From the NCBI GenBank assembly GCA_964639225.1, contig CAZXCK010000009.1:1-64000 (forward strand): a DNA stretch of 64,000 nt, in the 5' to 3' direction. Source of the stretch: CAZXCK01 sp964639225. Lineage in GTDB: Bacteria; Chloroflexota; Anaerolineae; Aggregatilineales; Phototrophicaceae. Each line of letters starts with the position of its first letter. The stretch's first letter is position 1. Shown here one piece after another: positions 33,041 to 42,530 of this stretch. The notes under the pieces are model-generated. The model saw nothing but the letters and a program-made list of their open reading frames with translations. It was not told where the DNA came from and searched no databases. The translations under genes and the position numbers were made by a program.

Positions 33041-35393
33041 GTGCCACCTCGGCGTGCATTGGGTCGATAATAAGCGATTGTTGGATGGGCAGCCTGATGA
33101 CAAATCGCGTCCCACGGTTGACTTCACTCTCAAACGTGATGCTGCCGTTGTGCCGCTGGACGGCGTTGTTAACGACCACCAGGCCAAGGCCAGACCCCGG
33201 TATGTTCTGCACATTGCTGCCTCGCCTGAACATCTGGAACATGCGATCATGCTCTGAGCTGGGTATACCGATACCTTCGTCGGCGACACTCAGCACGATC
33301 TCAGCGCCAGCACAATCCAGATCAACCGTTACCTGGCTGCCTTCTTCGGAATACTTGATCGCATTTGACAGTAGATTGTGAATAATCTGGCGAAACATCT
33401 TCGGGTCTACTTCGGCTTCACATTTTCGCCGCTGGTCATTGAAGACGAGCCGATAACTCTGATGGGTCTGCCGGAAATCGCTCAGAATCTCGTTCACCAT
33501 ACTGGCGATGTCGGTTTGCACCGGGCTGAAAATGAAACTGGATTCCGTTTTTCCCAGCGATAGCGCGTCGTCCAGCATGGCCGTCATATGACGCACCTGC
33601 GTTTCGATCTTCAAATGGCGCCGGATTTTCTGTTCTTCAGATAGGCGGTTGTCATAGCGCATCAGCGTCTCATTGCTGGAGTTGATGATGGATAAGGGGG
33701 TGCGGAATTCGTGCGAGACCATCGAGATGAAGTCGTTGCGCAGCCTGTTGAGTTGAACTTCACGTTCAAGCGCCAGTTGCAGTTCGCTCATAGCCTGCTT
33801 GTAGACGGTGATATCGCGGCAGTGCCACAGGTGTTCGACACAATTGCCATGTACGATGGGGTTGTAGTCGCACGACATGACACGCCCATCTTTCAGTGTC
33901 AGTTCGTATTGTTTGAGAACCCGTTGCTCCTGCATAGCGGTGACCGCATGGTGGCGCATTTCTTCCGGATGAGTGACGACTTCGGCAAATTGGTCCAGCA
34001 GTTCCGCAAAGGTTTCAGGCTCATCTTTGCCCAGACCGTCAATAAAAGCACGGTTTATGCGGATGATCTTTCCATCCGCCGACACCAGCAAAACAGCCGA
34101 TTTGATGTTGTCCAGCACAGTGTTTAACCGCAGGGTGACTTGTTCGGCCTGCTGCTGCGCGGTCTTGTCCGCTGTGATATCGACCAGAATGCCATTTATC
34201 TGCACTGGCTGAGAATCCCGGTAAACGACATAAACGCGGTCCTCGACCCAGCGGATTTGCCCGTCCTGGCGCACAATCCGGTACTGGAAGGTGTAATGAT
34301 CGCCTTCTTCCTCAAGTAACTGCTGGTAAGCGGAATTGGCCGAATCCCGATCCTGCTCATGAACAACCGCTTTCCATAGTTTCGGGTTCTGGTAGAACTG
34401 TTGCAAAGGATAGCCGGTCAGGTATTCAATGGCCCGGTTCAGATATATTGTACTCCCGTTTTCCAGGTCCAGTGCGTAAATGACATCATCGACGCGATTC
34501 AGGATGTTGTTCAGTTCGGTTTCGGTTCTTTCCAATGCGCTGGCTGCGCGTTCGTACTGTATGGCGGCGGCCAGCACGTTAGCGACCAAACGCAGAGTCT
34601 CCAGTTCTATAGAAGTCCAGACGCGCTTCTGAACAACCGAATCAAAGCCGATAAACCCCCAGAATTCTCCTTCAACGATGACTGGCATGACGCAGATGGA
34701 CTGAATCCCCTGCGCTTCGAGCGTTTGGCGTTCGCTTTCCGGGAAAGTATCCACATCACCGACAATAGGGCGGTTGTTGCTGAGGTTATCGACCCAGCGT
34801 TCATATCCGGTATAGTCACCGCCTTGCAGATCGGGGTTGTCGATCTGCGGAGTGACGTATGACTGTGCCCATTCGTAGCGTTGGTAAAAGCGGAGTGCAC
34901 CCTCCTCGTTTACATTTTCGAACAGGTAAACGCGATGCACGCCAGTCGCCAGCCCCAGTTTCTTAAGCGCGCTGTTGATATACTGGTGCCACGAAGGCGC
35001 TTTGAGGAATCCCTGAGCGATGTCACCCAGCGCCACTTGAATCGCGTCAAGACGGACGGGTGCCACTGAGGGGCCGTCTGTTGGATCAGCAGAGGTGTCA
35101 ACTGAGTCCCGCAGGCTGGCCAGTACGTCTACCAGATTATGGAAGTTATTTCCCCCATGAACTGATGGCACGTAGATAACGGCATGCGCCTTATTTCTCA
35201 GGCTAAGGTTGTGGCGCGACAAATCCGTGTCATGAACAATGAGGAAATCGCAGGCGTACTTTGATGCCTTAACCGCCTCCTGGACATCGACGAACATTAA
35301 ACGAAGATCGCTGTACGTATGTGCCAGAAACTGCTTTTGTGTACGAGCAAGGTGTGTAACCACCACAACACTGATCTGCGTATATTCAGACAT
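33006..35393 (-). CDS. Multi-domain GAF/PAS histidine kinase with a receiver-like N-terminus
   Basis: 795 residues when started at the ATG; a TTG 18 bp upstream is an alternative. Residues about 1-95 (ISVVVVTHLARTQKQFLAH, CDFLIVHDTDLS, AHAVIYVP) look like a degenerate receiver without a proper acidic pocket. A GAF domain follows (about 130-290, with WGFIGFDSVVQKRVWTSIEL), then two PAS domains (about 300-430 and 440-560). The HisKA helix has the phosphoacceptor His in ISMVSHEFRTPLSIINSS, and the HATPase has IHNLLSNAIKYS, DEGIGIP and GSGLGLVVV. There are no membrane helices. It heads a minus-strand set with the receiver-kinase and the LuxR-type regulator. A long AT-rich spacer upstream separates it from a mirror-image set on the plus strand. 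Confidence 0.9.
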   Translation of the reverse strand: MSEYTQISVVVVTHLARTQKQFLAHTYSDLRLMFVDVQEAVKASKYACDFLIVHDTDLSRHNLSLRNKAHAVIYVPSVHGGNNFHNLVDVLASLRDSVDTSADPTDGPSVAPVRLDAIQVALGDIAQGFLKAPSWHQYINSALKKLGLATGVHRVYLFENVNEEGALRFYQRYEWAQSYVTPQIDNPDLQGGDYTGYERWVDNLSNNRPIVGDVDTFPESERQTLEAQGIQSICVMPVIVEGEFWGFIGFDSVVQKRVWTSIELETLRLVANVLAAAIQYERAASALERTETELNNILNRVDDVIYALDLENGSTIYLNRAIEYLTGYPLQQFYQNPKLWKAVVHEQDRDSANSAYQQLLEEEGDHYTFQYRIVRQDGQIRWVEDRVYVVYRDSQPVQINGILVDITADKTAQQQAEQVTLRLNTVLDNIKSAVLLVSADGKIIRINRAFIDGLGKDEPETFAELLDQFAEVVTHPEEMRHHAVTAMQEQRVLKQYELTLKDGRVMSCDYNPIVHGNCVEHLWHCRDITVYKQAMSELQLALEREVQLNRLRNDFISMVSHEFRTPLSIINSSNETLMRYDNRLSEEQKIRRHLKIETQVRHMTAMLDDALSLGKTESSFIFSPVQTDIASMVNEILSDFRQTHQSYRLVFNDQRRKCEAEVDPKMFRQIIHNLLSNAIKYSEEGSQVTVDLDCAGAEIVLSVADEGIGIPSSEHDRMFQMFRRGSNVQNIPGSGLGLVVVNNAVQRHNGSITFESEVNRGTRFVIRLPIQQSLIIDPMHAEVAHDSNSRDRRRI

Positions 35394-35976
35394 ACTGTTC
35401 CGCTCTGTCAACCTGGCGATGTTTCCAGTATAGCTATAAAACTAAAATGATGAAATAAGTATTAATACGTATAAATATAGGTGTGTCAGTAAAGTAAATA
35501 CGGAAATCTCTGCCAGTCTGAACTCAAATGAAGCAGGAATCGTGAGATTACCCGCACATTAGCCTCAGATATATACGTACAAATGACAATTTCGGAAAAA
35601 CTGGATTCGGTTTATTCTCAACTCAAATCCTGATCGTCGGGTGTAAAGCGTTGTAGAGCATTTGTCCTGCTCGGGCCTTGAAACCCACATTAGTGCTACA
35701 CAGAGCGAACACACCGAGACCGCGCACTTTTGGTAGTTGAGATTGGGTTGCTTTGTTGATGCGAACCGCCAGAAGGTTTTGGATTGTAGAGCAACTCATT
35801 GAGCATCACACTCTACCCGGCGATCAGGATTTTTATCGCTGCACCGGCCCCTCACTCATTCATCACCAGTATCGAAAGCACAACTTAATAAACAAAATAA
35901 GTATAAGTACTACTTGGTGCTCTATCGTTATTGTATAAAATATTATGTGTATCTGTCATTTGGAGAGAGAACACGC
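35394..35976. other. 583-bp AT-rich divergent spacer
   Basis: Spacer between two divergent signalling operons. It is markedly more AT-rich than the flanking genes and has several TATAAA/TATTAT-like boxes (for example around 35467-35480 and 35930-35945) on both strands. It is probably a promoter region for both directions. No gene, no RNA signature and no clear operator were recognised. Confidence 0.5.
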
Positions 35977-36405
35977 ATGAACACGCTTCTGGTGGAAGAC
36001 GATCACGGCATGCAGCAATTGTTCCTGGCAATGTTGAACATATGGAAGTTCGATGTAACCGCTTTTTCCAATGGCGAGCAGGTTCTGAGTTGGATTGAAA
36101 GTATCGACGACAGTGTCGAACCGTATACTTTGCCCCACTTGGCGATTATCGAAATGCGGCTGCCGGGCGATATTAGCGGAGATTTGATTGTCAGACGTCT
36201 GCGCCGGCATCCGCTGCTGCGCAATATAGCCATCGCGCTGACGACCACTTATCGCCTGCCAGCGCAAGAGGAGATGCTGTTTTATCAGATCGGTGCCGAC
36301 AGGATCATCTACAAGCCCCTGCCTCCAATGAGCACCTTGAGGAACATACTGCTGGACATGATCGCATCGCGCAGGGGAGCGGGCTTCAGCCCTGTCACTC
36401 TGTGA
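35977..36405 (+). CDS. Degenerate single-domain response regulator
   Basis: 142 residues from the ATG behind GGAGAGAG. The fold is that of a receiver: LLVEDDHGMQQLFLAML has the acidic pair, ALTTTYRLP the switch Thr, and IIYKPLPPMSTL the Lys. At the phosphorylation position, however, the sequence is LAIIEMRLPGD, with Glu in place of the expected Asp. Such Asp-to-Glu receivers cannot take phosphate normally and sometimes mimic the active state. A short non-conserved tail follows. It is 205 bp upstream of a large PAS kinase on the same strand and may modulate that system by protein contact. Confidence 0.82.
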   Translation: MNTLLVEDDHGMQQLFLAMLNIWKFDVTAFSNGEQVLSWIESIDDSVEPYTLPHLAIIEMRLPGDISGDLIVRRLRRHPLLRNIAIALTTTYRLPAQEEMLFYQIGADRIIYKPLPPMSTLRNILLDMIASRRGAGFSPVTL

Positions 36406-36609
36406 ATAATTAAGAAAAAATGAATTTTGATTTAGGGTGCACGTACTCTTTACGATTTAATCTACTGCTTTCTGTTATAGTTACAGTATCGAGACTGCTT
36501 GTGTCAGCATACGTTTATCATTCTGTGTTTATATGATGGCCTGATTCTTACAGGTCTGTTGACTGAGCAAATCGGGGGTGTTTATCATACTAAAGAGTGA
36601 GTAGACATC

Positions 36610-39234
36610 GTGACCAGACTAGACTCAACGATCGCGCGCATGCGTCAGTTAGAACAGACTAATCGACGCATGGAGGCCATTCTCAACAGCAGCAGCGATG
36701 CGATCCTGCTTGTTGATATGCAGTGTGGCATCCAGCAGGTCAATTTTGCATTTTGCGAACTCCTCATTTGCGATCATGATACTTACTTTGGTAAGTCGCT
36801 GGACACACTGCTGGAAGCCGCCCATATTCCCCAGTTACATCAGGCGTTATCCCGGGTTATTGACTACCAGCAAACGATCAAGCCGTTCGAAATCGGAGTC
36901 CTCCGCACCGATCAGTCGGTCTTCGCCGCGGAGATGAGTCTGGCTCCAGTGCGCAGACTCGCCGGTGAAGATCAATTGGTCATCTGTACCATCCGTGACA
37001 TCAGCGAGCGCAAAATCGCAGAGATGGCCCGCGCAGAAGCGGAAAAACGCTATCGGGGACTCTTCGAACAGTCGAATGATGGTGTGATCCTGCTCGACGA
37101 AAACGGCAAACACCTTCAGGTAAATCAGCGCGCCGCCGATATGTTTGGCTACACGGTTGACGAGCTTCTGGCGCTGTCTGTAGCGGATGTTTCGACGGAT
37201 GTGGGGGCCAGCCGGCAAATAGCCAGAGAAATCATGCAGACCGGGCATGTTCCTCCTTATACACGCTGGTTTCGCAAAAAGAACGGCGAAACATTCGCAG
37301 TGGAGGTCAACGCCGAACGAGTCCTCGATACGCACGGCAACTTCAGCCATATTCAGAGTGTCATGCGCGATCTTTCCTACGTCCGGCGCATGGAGCAGAC
37401 TATCCACGAGAAGGACCAGCAACTCGAACGTTTCTTCACGTCGTCGCTTGAACTGTTGAGCATCGCCAGCATTGTCGATGGACGTTTTATTCGGGCCAAT
37501 GTCATGTGGCAGGAGGCTATGGGATACGCCCCGCATGAACTGCATGGGCTGCCCATGCTTGACATCATCCACCCGGACGATATGCAGAAGACCCGCGAGG
37601 CGATGGAGCGACTCAGGCGAGATCACATCCTGCGTGATTTCGTCAATCGCTGTCGCCACCGGGACGGCGCGTATCATCATCTGGAGTGGCGGGTAGTGCT
37701 GCACGGCGACCTGATTTATGCCGCGGCCCGCGATATAACCGAACAACTCAACATGATCGATGCGCTGCACCACAGCGAACAACGGTTGCAAGCGACGCTG
37801 GCCGCGATCCCCGATATGGTGTTTCGTAACGATCTTGAAGGCACCTATCTGGGTTATCATGGGCCGGTGAAGAGCCGCCTGGCTGTGCAACCTGATTTTT
37901 TCATCGGTAAGAGGACCAGAGATGTGCTGCCACCCGATCTTGCAGAAATCGCCGACCGCGCCATACACGAAGCCAGCCAGTCGCAAAAGCCCTGCACTTA
38001 TGAATACAGCCTGACATTACCCGAAGGCATGCGTGATTTCGAGGCGCGCTCGGTGCCCATAAATAACAGTGAAGTCCTGACTATCGTCCGTGATGTGACC
38101 GACCAAAAGCAGATGGATCGTGACCTGCGCGAGAGTGAAACCCGCTTCCGTCAGATCGCGGAAAACATCAACCAGATATTCTATGTTCGCTCATCAGATC
38201 GCAGGCTGCTGTATCTCAGTCCGGCTTACGAGAAAATCTTCGGACGCTCGTGCCAGAGCCTTTACGACGATCCCTTATCACATATACAAAGCATTCACCC
38301 GGACGATGTTCGCCGGATGACTGGCCCTGACCATCCCTTAAAGCGACTCTCTGCGGGCAAGAATGTTGTCGAATATCGCATTGTTCGCCCAGACGGCGAG
38401 ATCCGCTGGATTGAAGAACGTACGTTCCCGGTTTATGACGAGCACGGCGAAATGATCCGTTATGTCGGTATCGTGGAGGACATCACCCGACGCAAAGAGT
38501 CTGAAGAGATGCTCAAAACTACGCTGGAAAGAGAAAAGGAATTAAGCGAACTCAAATCGCGGTTTGTGTCAATGGCTTCACACGAATTCAGGACGCCCCT
38601 GGCCGCCATTCTGGCAACCACAGAGACGCTGCGGATGTACCGGGATCGGTTGGACGAGGATCAGATCAATCACCGCCTGGACAAAATCCGGCGACAGGTG
38701 AAGTATATGCAGCAGGTCATGGATAATCTGCTGAACATCGCCCGTGCCCAGGCTGGCAAAATCGAATTCTCCGCCAGATTAGAAGACCTGGACCTGATCT
38801 GTCAGGACATCATCGAAGAATATCACAGTCGCCCCAGCTATGAAGGGCGTATTCAGTATCGTTGCGATCGTGCCCCTGTCTTTGTTGAAGTGGATGGCCG
38901 CATGATGCGTCAGATACTGAGTAATCTGCTGTCCAATGCCCTTAAATACTCCTCGTCCGGTGTGCTGCTGAACTTGTCATATGATGAACACCAGACGACA
39001 ATTCGGGTAGAAGACAGCGGCATTGGTATCCCGCCGGAGGAGCTTGATAAGATCGGCCAACCGTTTCATCGTGCGCAAAACGTAGGTACGATTTCTGGCA
39101 CCGGGTTGGGCCTGAACATTACCCGGCAGGCGGTGCAGGCGCATAGTGGCAATTTTCAGATTAATAGTGAGATAGACGTTGGCACGACCTGTATCATCAC
39201 GCTGCCCAACACACAACCCGGAGATGTGAAATGA
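36610..39234 (+). CDS. Multi-PAS cytosolic histidine kinase
   Basis: 874 residues from a GTG start; an internal ATG about 30 bp later is possible. There are no membrane helices. Five PAS domains lie near residues 18-135, 145-265, 270-385, 390-500 and 505-635, each ending in a typical xxRDIxE / VRDVTD / VEDITR turn. The last two are PAS_3/PAS_4-like (HPDDVRRM, RIVRPDGEIRWIEERTFPVY). The HisKA helix has the phosphoacceptor His in VSMASHEFRTPLAAILAT, and the HATPase has LSNLLSNALKYS, DSGIGIPPEELDKI and GTGLGLNITRQAV. Its stop overlaps the start of a receiver-kinase gene (ATGA). The kinase plus receiver-kinase arrangement repeats that of 33006-31907 in mirror image. Confidence 0.92.
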   Translation: MTRLDSTIARMRQLEQTNRRMEAILNSSSDAILLVDMQCGIQQVNFAFCELLICDHDTYFGKSLDTLLEAAHIPQLHQALSRVIDYQQTIKPFEIGVLRTDQSVFAAEMSLAPVRRLAGEDQLVICTIRDISERKIAEMARAEAEKRYRGLFEQSNDGVILLDENGKHLQVNQRAADMFGYTVDELLALSVADVSTDVGASRQIAREIMQTGHVPPYTRWFRKKNGETFAVEVNAERVLDTHGNFSHIQSVMRDLSYVRRMEQTIHEKDQQLERFFTSSLELLSIASIVDGRFIRANVMWQEAMGYAPHELHGLPMLDIIHPDDMQKTREAMERLRRDHILRDFVNRCRHRDGAYHHLEWRVVLHGDLIYAAARDITEQLNMIDALHHSEQRLQATLAAIPDMVFRNDLEGTYLGYHGPVKSRLAVQPDFFIGKRTRDVLPPDLAEIADRAIHEASQSQKPCTYEYSLTLPEGMRDFEARSVPINNSEVLTIVRDVTDQKQMDRDLRESETRFRQIAENINQIFYVRSSDRRLLYLSPAYEKIFGRSCQSLYDDPLSHIQSIHPDDVRRMTGPDHPLKRLSAGKNVVEYRIVRPDGEIRWIEERTFPVYDEHGEMIRYVGIVEDITRRKESEEMLKTTLEREKELSELKSRFVSMASHEFRTPLAAILATTETLRMYRDRLDEDQINHRLDKIRRQVKYMQQVMDNLLNIARAQAGKIEFSARLEDLDLICQDIIEEYHSRPSYEGRIQYRCDRAPVFVEVDGRMMRQILSNLLSNALKYSSSGVLLNLSYDEHQTTIRVEDSGIGIPPEELDKIGQPFHRAQNVGTISGTGLGLNITRQAVQAHSGNFQINSEIDVGTTCIITLPNTQPGDVK

Positions 39235-40349
39235 CAAGCATTCTGATTGTTGAAGACGATACAGGGCTGCGTGAAGAAATCTCAGACTGGCTTGAACTGG
39301 AAGGTTACCACACCCTGCTCGCGTGTAACGGCAGAGAAGGGCTGGCCATCGCGGCACAACACACCCCCGATCTTATCGTCAGCGATATTGCCATGCCAGA
39401 GATGGACGGCTTTAACTTTCTGCTGGAATTGCGCGCCAATAGACAACTGAGCGACTTGCCTTTTATCTTTCTGACGGCTTCCGCTGACTACGAATTCGTG
39501 CGTAAGGGCATGGGGCTGGGAGCTGATGATTACCTGATCAAACCTTTCACCCATGCCGAGCTGCTCAATGCCATCAGCGCCCGATTGCAGCGCAAACAAC
39601 TGCACGACGAGATCGCTGACATGCAGGTTAACCTGTTGTCACAGGCGCTGCAACAGGAGCGCCGGTTGAATTCACTACAGGCCAGCATCAGCACGATGCT
39701 GTCCCATGATCTGCGTGGACTGCTGACGGTCGTGCTCTCATCCAGTGGGCTGCTAAAAAAATACCGGGAAAGAATGACCACGCAGCAGCAGGATCGCCAT
39801 ATCGAACGTATCGAAGGGGCTACCTATCAGATCATCCACATGCTGGATGACATTCTTTTGAGCGCCGAAATGGAGGCCGATGCTCTGTGCTTCCAGCCTG
39901 AGGTGGTCGATTTGTCCACGATGGTTGGCAAGCTGGTGACCGAGTTTCAGATCATTACCGACGAGACCCACACCATCGCTTATCAATGCCCCGTGAACAG
40001 TGTTGCAAATGTGGACCGACGCCTTTTCCGGCAGATCATGGCCAATCTACTGTCAAACAGTGTCAAATACTCGCCAGATGGCGGCGACATCCTGGTGTCG
40101 CTGAACTGCGATGACGGCAATATTATTCTGACGGTGGCCGACAAGGGTATAGGCATTTCGGCGGAGGACATACCGCGACTGTTTGACCCGTTTTTCCGCG
40201 CGGAGTCGGTCAAGAAGATAACCGGCACTGGACTTGGCCTGCCCATTGTCAAGCGCGCCGTCGAGCTGCACGGTGGCACCATTCAGGTGAGCAGCAAAGC
40301 CGGTGAGGGAACCCGCTTTACGATTGTGATTCCGCAGAGTTTAGGCTGA
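39231..40349 (+). CDS. Receiver-histidine kinase with an altered H-box
   Basis: 372 residues. The receiver (1-122) has IVEDDTGLREEISDWLE, the Asp in DLIVSDIAMPEMDG, FIFLTASADYE and YLIKPFTHAELLNAI. The HisKA helix carries the phosphoacceptor His, but its box reads MLSHDLRGLLTVVLSSSG: the usual Thr-Pro after Arg is replaced by Gly-Leu. Loss of that Pro can alter phosphatase or kinase balance, though the effect here is unknown. The HATPase is normal (MANLLSNSVKYS, DKGIGISAEDI, GTGLGLPIVKRAV). It is coupled by ATGA overlap to the multi-PAS kinase and is a paralog of the product of 31907-33040. Confidence 0.9.
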   Translation: MTSILIVEDDTGLREEISDWLELEGYHTLLACNGREGLAIAAQHTPDLIVSDIAMPEMDGFNFLLELRANRQLSDLPFIFLTASADYEFVRKGMGLGADDYLIKPFTHAELLNAISARLQRKQLHDEIADMQVNLLSQALQQERRLNSLQASISTMLSHDLRGLLTVVLSSSGLLKKYRERMTTQQQDRHIERIEGATYQIIHMLDDILLSAEMEADALCFQPEVVDLSTMVGKLVTEFQIITDETHTIAYQCPVNSVANVDRRLFRQIMANLLSNSVKYSPDGGDILVSLNCDDGNIILTVADKGIGISAEDIPRLFDPFFRAESVKKITGTGLGLPIVKRAVELHGGTIQVSSKAGEGTRFTIVIPQSLG

Positions 40350-40359
40350 TGCGGTGAGG

Positions 40360-42168
40360 CTACAACGTTATGGTGATGGGGACTCGCACTGTGACCACTG
40401 TACCCACCGATTCACCACTTTCTACATGAACACAGCCATCGAGTTGTTCCACTAACTGGCCGACAAGCGCCATGCCTATGCCATTACCGGCTATTTCGTC
40501 CAGGTTACTGCCACGAAACAGAGGCTTGAAGATTTCTTTCTGCTCGTTCAACGGAATCCCGATGCCCTGGTCAGTCACTTTAATGACCAGGGTGTGTTCG
40601 CCACACGTTACGTCCAGCCGTACCGGCCCACTGGAAAACTTGAGCGCGTTCGTCAGCAGGTGGGTCAGGATGATTTCCAGCGCCTCTCGCGGCGCTTTCA
40701 GTTTTGTCTTTCTTGAGTTGAGGGGCAATAGTACACGCGACCGGTCGAATACCTCGTACTGACTGGCGCGTTCCATCGCGGATTCAACCAGGTCCTGAGC
40801 GTAAAAAGTGGCCGGGACGATGAGAGCGTCGGGTGTGCTATCGAGTTCAAGCAGGCGCAGTATGTCGTCCAGCATAATCGTCGCCCGCTGCACCTGGCTG
40901 GTGATACGATGCAAGCGTTGTTGGCGTTGTTCGATAGTGAGTTTGTCACTGTATCGGTCCAGTGTTTCGGCAGCAGAGTGGATAATGGCTAATGGCGTTC
41001 TGAACTCGTGAGATAGCCGCTTGAGAATGGCGCTTTTTTGTTGATTAAGGTTTAGTTCCGCTGCCATGGCCGCTTTGTCGTTGGCAAATATCATCCGTAG
41101 TACGGTCATGCGCAGTTCGCTGGACTGCTGTTGTGATTTCGGAATATCATCGGCGAGGCGCTTATAAACGCTGATTAGCTTGTCATTGTCGGTCATATCT
41201 TCATAATAAGTTTTGAGTGTCCTGAGTATAGTGATCGCCTCGCCCAGCAGATTAGTCTCGATCATCATGGTATAAGCATGTTCAAGATGCTCCGCCGCCT
41301 CGTGTTTGCGACCCTCGGCGAATAACACTTCGCTCGTGACTATCAGCGCAGAGTATTCCGCATAGACCGGCATCAGATCTTCGGGGATAGAATAAAACGT
41401 ATCAAGATGCTGGCGCGCCTCTTCAACCGCGCCACGAGCCAGGCATATTCTGATCATGCTCAGGCGTGCCCTTAATGCAATGTAGGGGAAAGGCGCGTTC
41501 TGCAATACATATTCGGCATGTTGGGTCGCTTCATCCAGCTCGCCCAACATGAGATAGTGCGATGCCAGCGAACTGTGCGCCGTATAATAGCGGATATCAT
41601 GGGTTGGCATCACTGCCACCACACGCCGCAGTAGCTCGACAGCGGCCTGTGGATCGCCCGTTACCCCCTTCAGAATCCCCAGATCATTGAGGGCGAATAT
41701 CTGGATCATGTCGTCCTGCAACCGCTCTCCCAGCGACAGTTGGTATTCAAGAAGATGTATCGCTTCGTTCATGATGCCGCACCTGGCGAAATTCACGGCG
41801 ATGACGTTTACCAGGTAAGCCTCAGTTTCCATCAATCCAAAATCGCGCGCCAGCATCAGTCCTTCCATGGCGTATACCAGGGATGTCTCAAACCGATTCA
41901 AAGAAGCGTGCGCCCACGCGACGTATCGGATAGCCTGCGTATAACGGTGGATGTCCCCGGACTTTTGTGAATGCGCCAGGGCGGCCTGAGCGTGATTGAG
42001 ACACGTTTCGTAATCGGTATACATAACCGCTTCGGACTGCGCCAATTGGTTGTCGATTACAGTAACGAGATCTTTAGCAGAATCAGCTTGTGTGGACAAT
42101 TCGGAACCCTCTATAACGTTAACAATCTTAAAGGTCAGCTTGCTGGCGCTTAACTGCAATTCTAGCAT
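40360..42168 (-). CDS. TPR-repeat histidine kinase
   Basis: 602 residues from the ATG behind GGTGA; a TTG 48 bp upstream also fits but has no site. About 370 N-terminal residues are TPR-like helical repeats (ALAHSQKSGDIHRYTQAIRY, YLVNVIAVNFARCGIMNEAI, LNDLGILKGVTGDPQAAVEL), the fold of MalT- and Rap-type sensor modules that bind peptides, proteins or small ligands. The HisKA helix has the phosphoacceptor His in LKRLSHEFRTPLAIIHSA, and the HATPase has LTHLLTNALKFS, DQGIGIPLNEQ and GNGIGMALVGQLV. It is cytosolic, with no receiver partner on its strand. It converges with the receiver-kinase gene, 10 bp between stops. Confidence 0.9.
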   Translation of the reverse strand: MLELQLSASKLTFKIVNVIEGSELSTQADSAKDLVTVIDNQLAQSEAVMYTDYETCLNHAQAALAHSQKSGDIHRYTQAIRYVAWAHASLNRFETSLVYAMEGLMLARDFGLMETEAYLVNVIAVNFARCGIMNEAIHLLEYQLSLGERLQDDMIQIFALNDLGILKGVTGDPQAAVELLRRVVAVMPTHDIRYYTAHSSLASHYLMLGELDEATQHAEYVLQNAPFPYIALRARLSMIRICLARGAVEEARQHLDTFYSIPEDLMPVYAEYSALIVTSEVLFAEGRKHEAAEHLEHAYTMMIETNLLGEAITILRTLKTYYEDMTDNDKLISVYKRLADDIPKSQQQSSELRMTVLRMIFANDKAAMAAELNLNQQKSAILKRLSHEFRTPLAIIHSAAETLDRYSDKLTIEQRQQRLHRITSQVQRATIMLDDILRLLELDSTPDALIVPATFYAQDLVESAMERASQYEVFDRSRVLLPLNSRKTKLKAPREALEIILTHLLTNALKFSSGPVRLDVTCGEHTLVIKVTDQGIGIPLNEQKEIFKPLFRGSNLDEIAGNGIGMALVGQLVEQLDGCVHVESGESVGTVVTVRVPITITL

Positions 42169-42530
42169 ATAACGTTCACCGAAAAGTTCAGGTTCTCGTG
42201 CGGGTCGCTTACACAATCCACTTGCGGCGACGCTGCCGGCTGCCGCAAAACCTCAGACCATCACCGCAGTTTGACCTAACTCAAGAGCTAAGGCGCTTTT
42301 AAGCAACGATAAAACTCGCCCTAAGGGGGCCGTTTTGCTGGGTGGAGATAATGCGCATCTGACTGTTTATGAAGTCTGTAAATATTTCATGAATCGTTTT
42401 TGGGAAATTCTCAACAGTTTGGTATTGGAAATACACCTAGAATAGACAATGGGCTTTAATCATTTCCAAACGTTTTGCTAACCAAGCTCATTCTCATTCA
42501 TTTATTTATACACCGGAGGCGACAGTCATC
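42169..42530. other. 362-bp divergent spacer with inverted repeats
   Basis: Spacer between the TPR kinase (minus) and the giant surface-protein gene (plus). Around 42300-42345 the sequence can form a hairpin with AAAAC/GTTTT and GCCC/GGGC steps, flanked by AGCAA and TTGCT. I compared it with c-di-GMP, fluoride and preQ1 riboswitch patterns as I remember them and saw no match. The last 150 bp are AT-rich and likely hold the promoter; CCGGAGG before the surface-protein start is its ribosome-binding site. Confidence 0.4.

Noticed and set aside
36847..37986. Minus-strand frame of 379 codons opposite the multi-PAS kinase
   Set aside because: Antisense shadow; the plus strand encodes consecutive PAS domains here.
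42290..42350. Possible c-di-GMP or other riboswitch before the surface-protein gene
   Set aside because: The hairpins do not carry the conserved bases of any riboswitch class I can recall; kept only as a spacer with inverted repeats.
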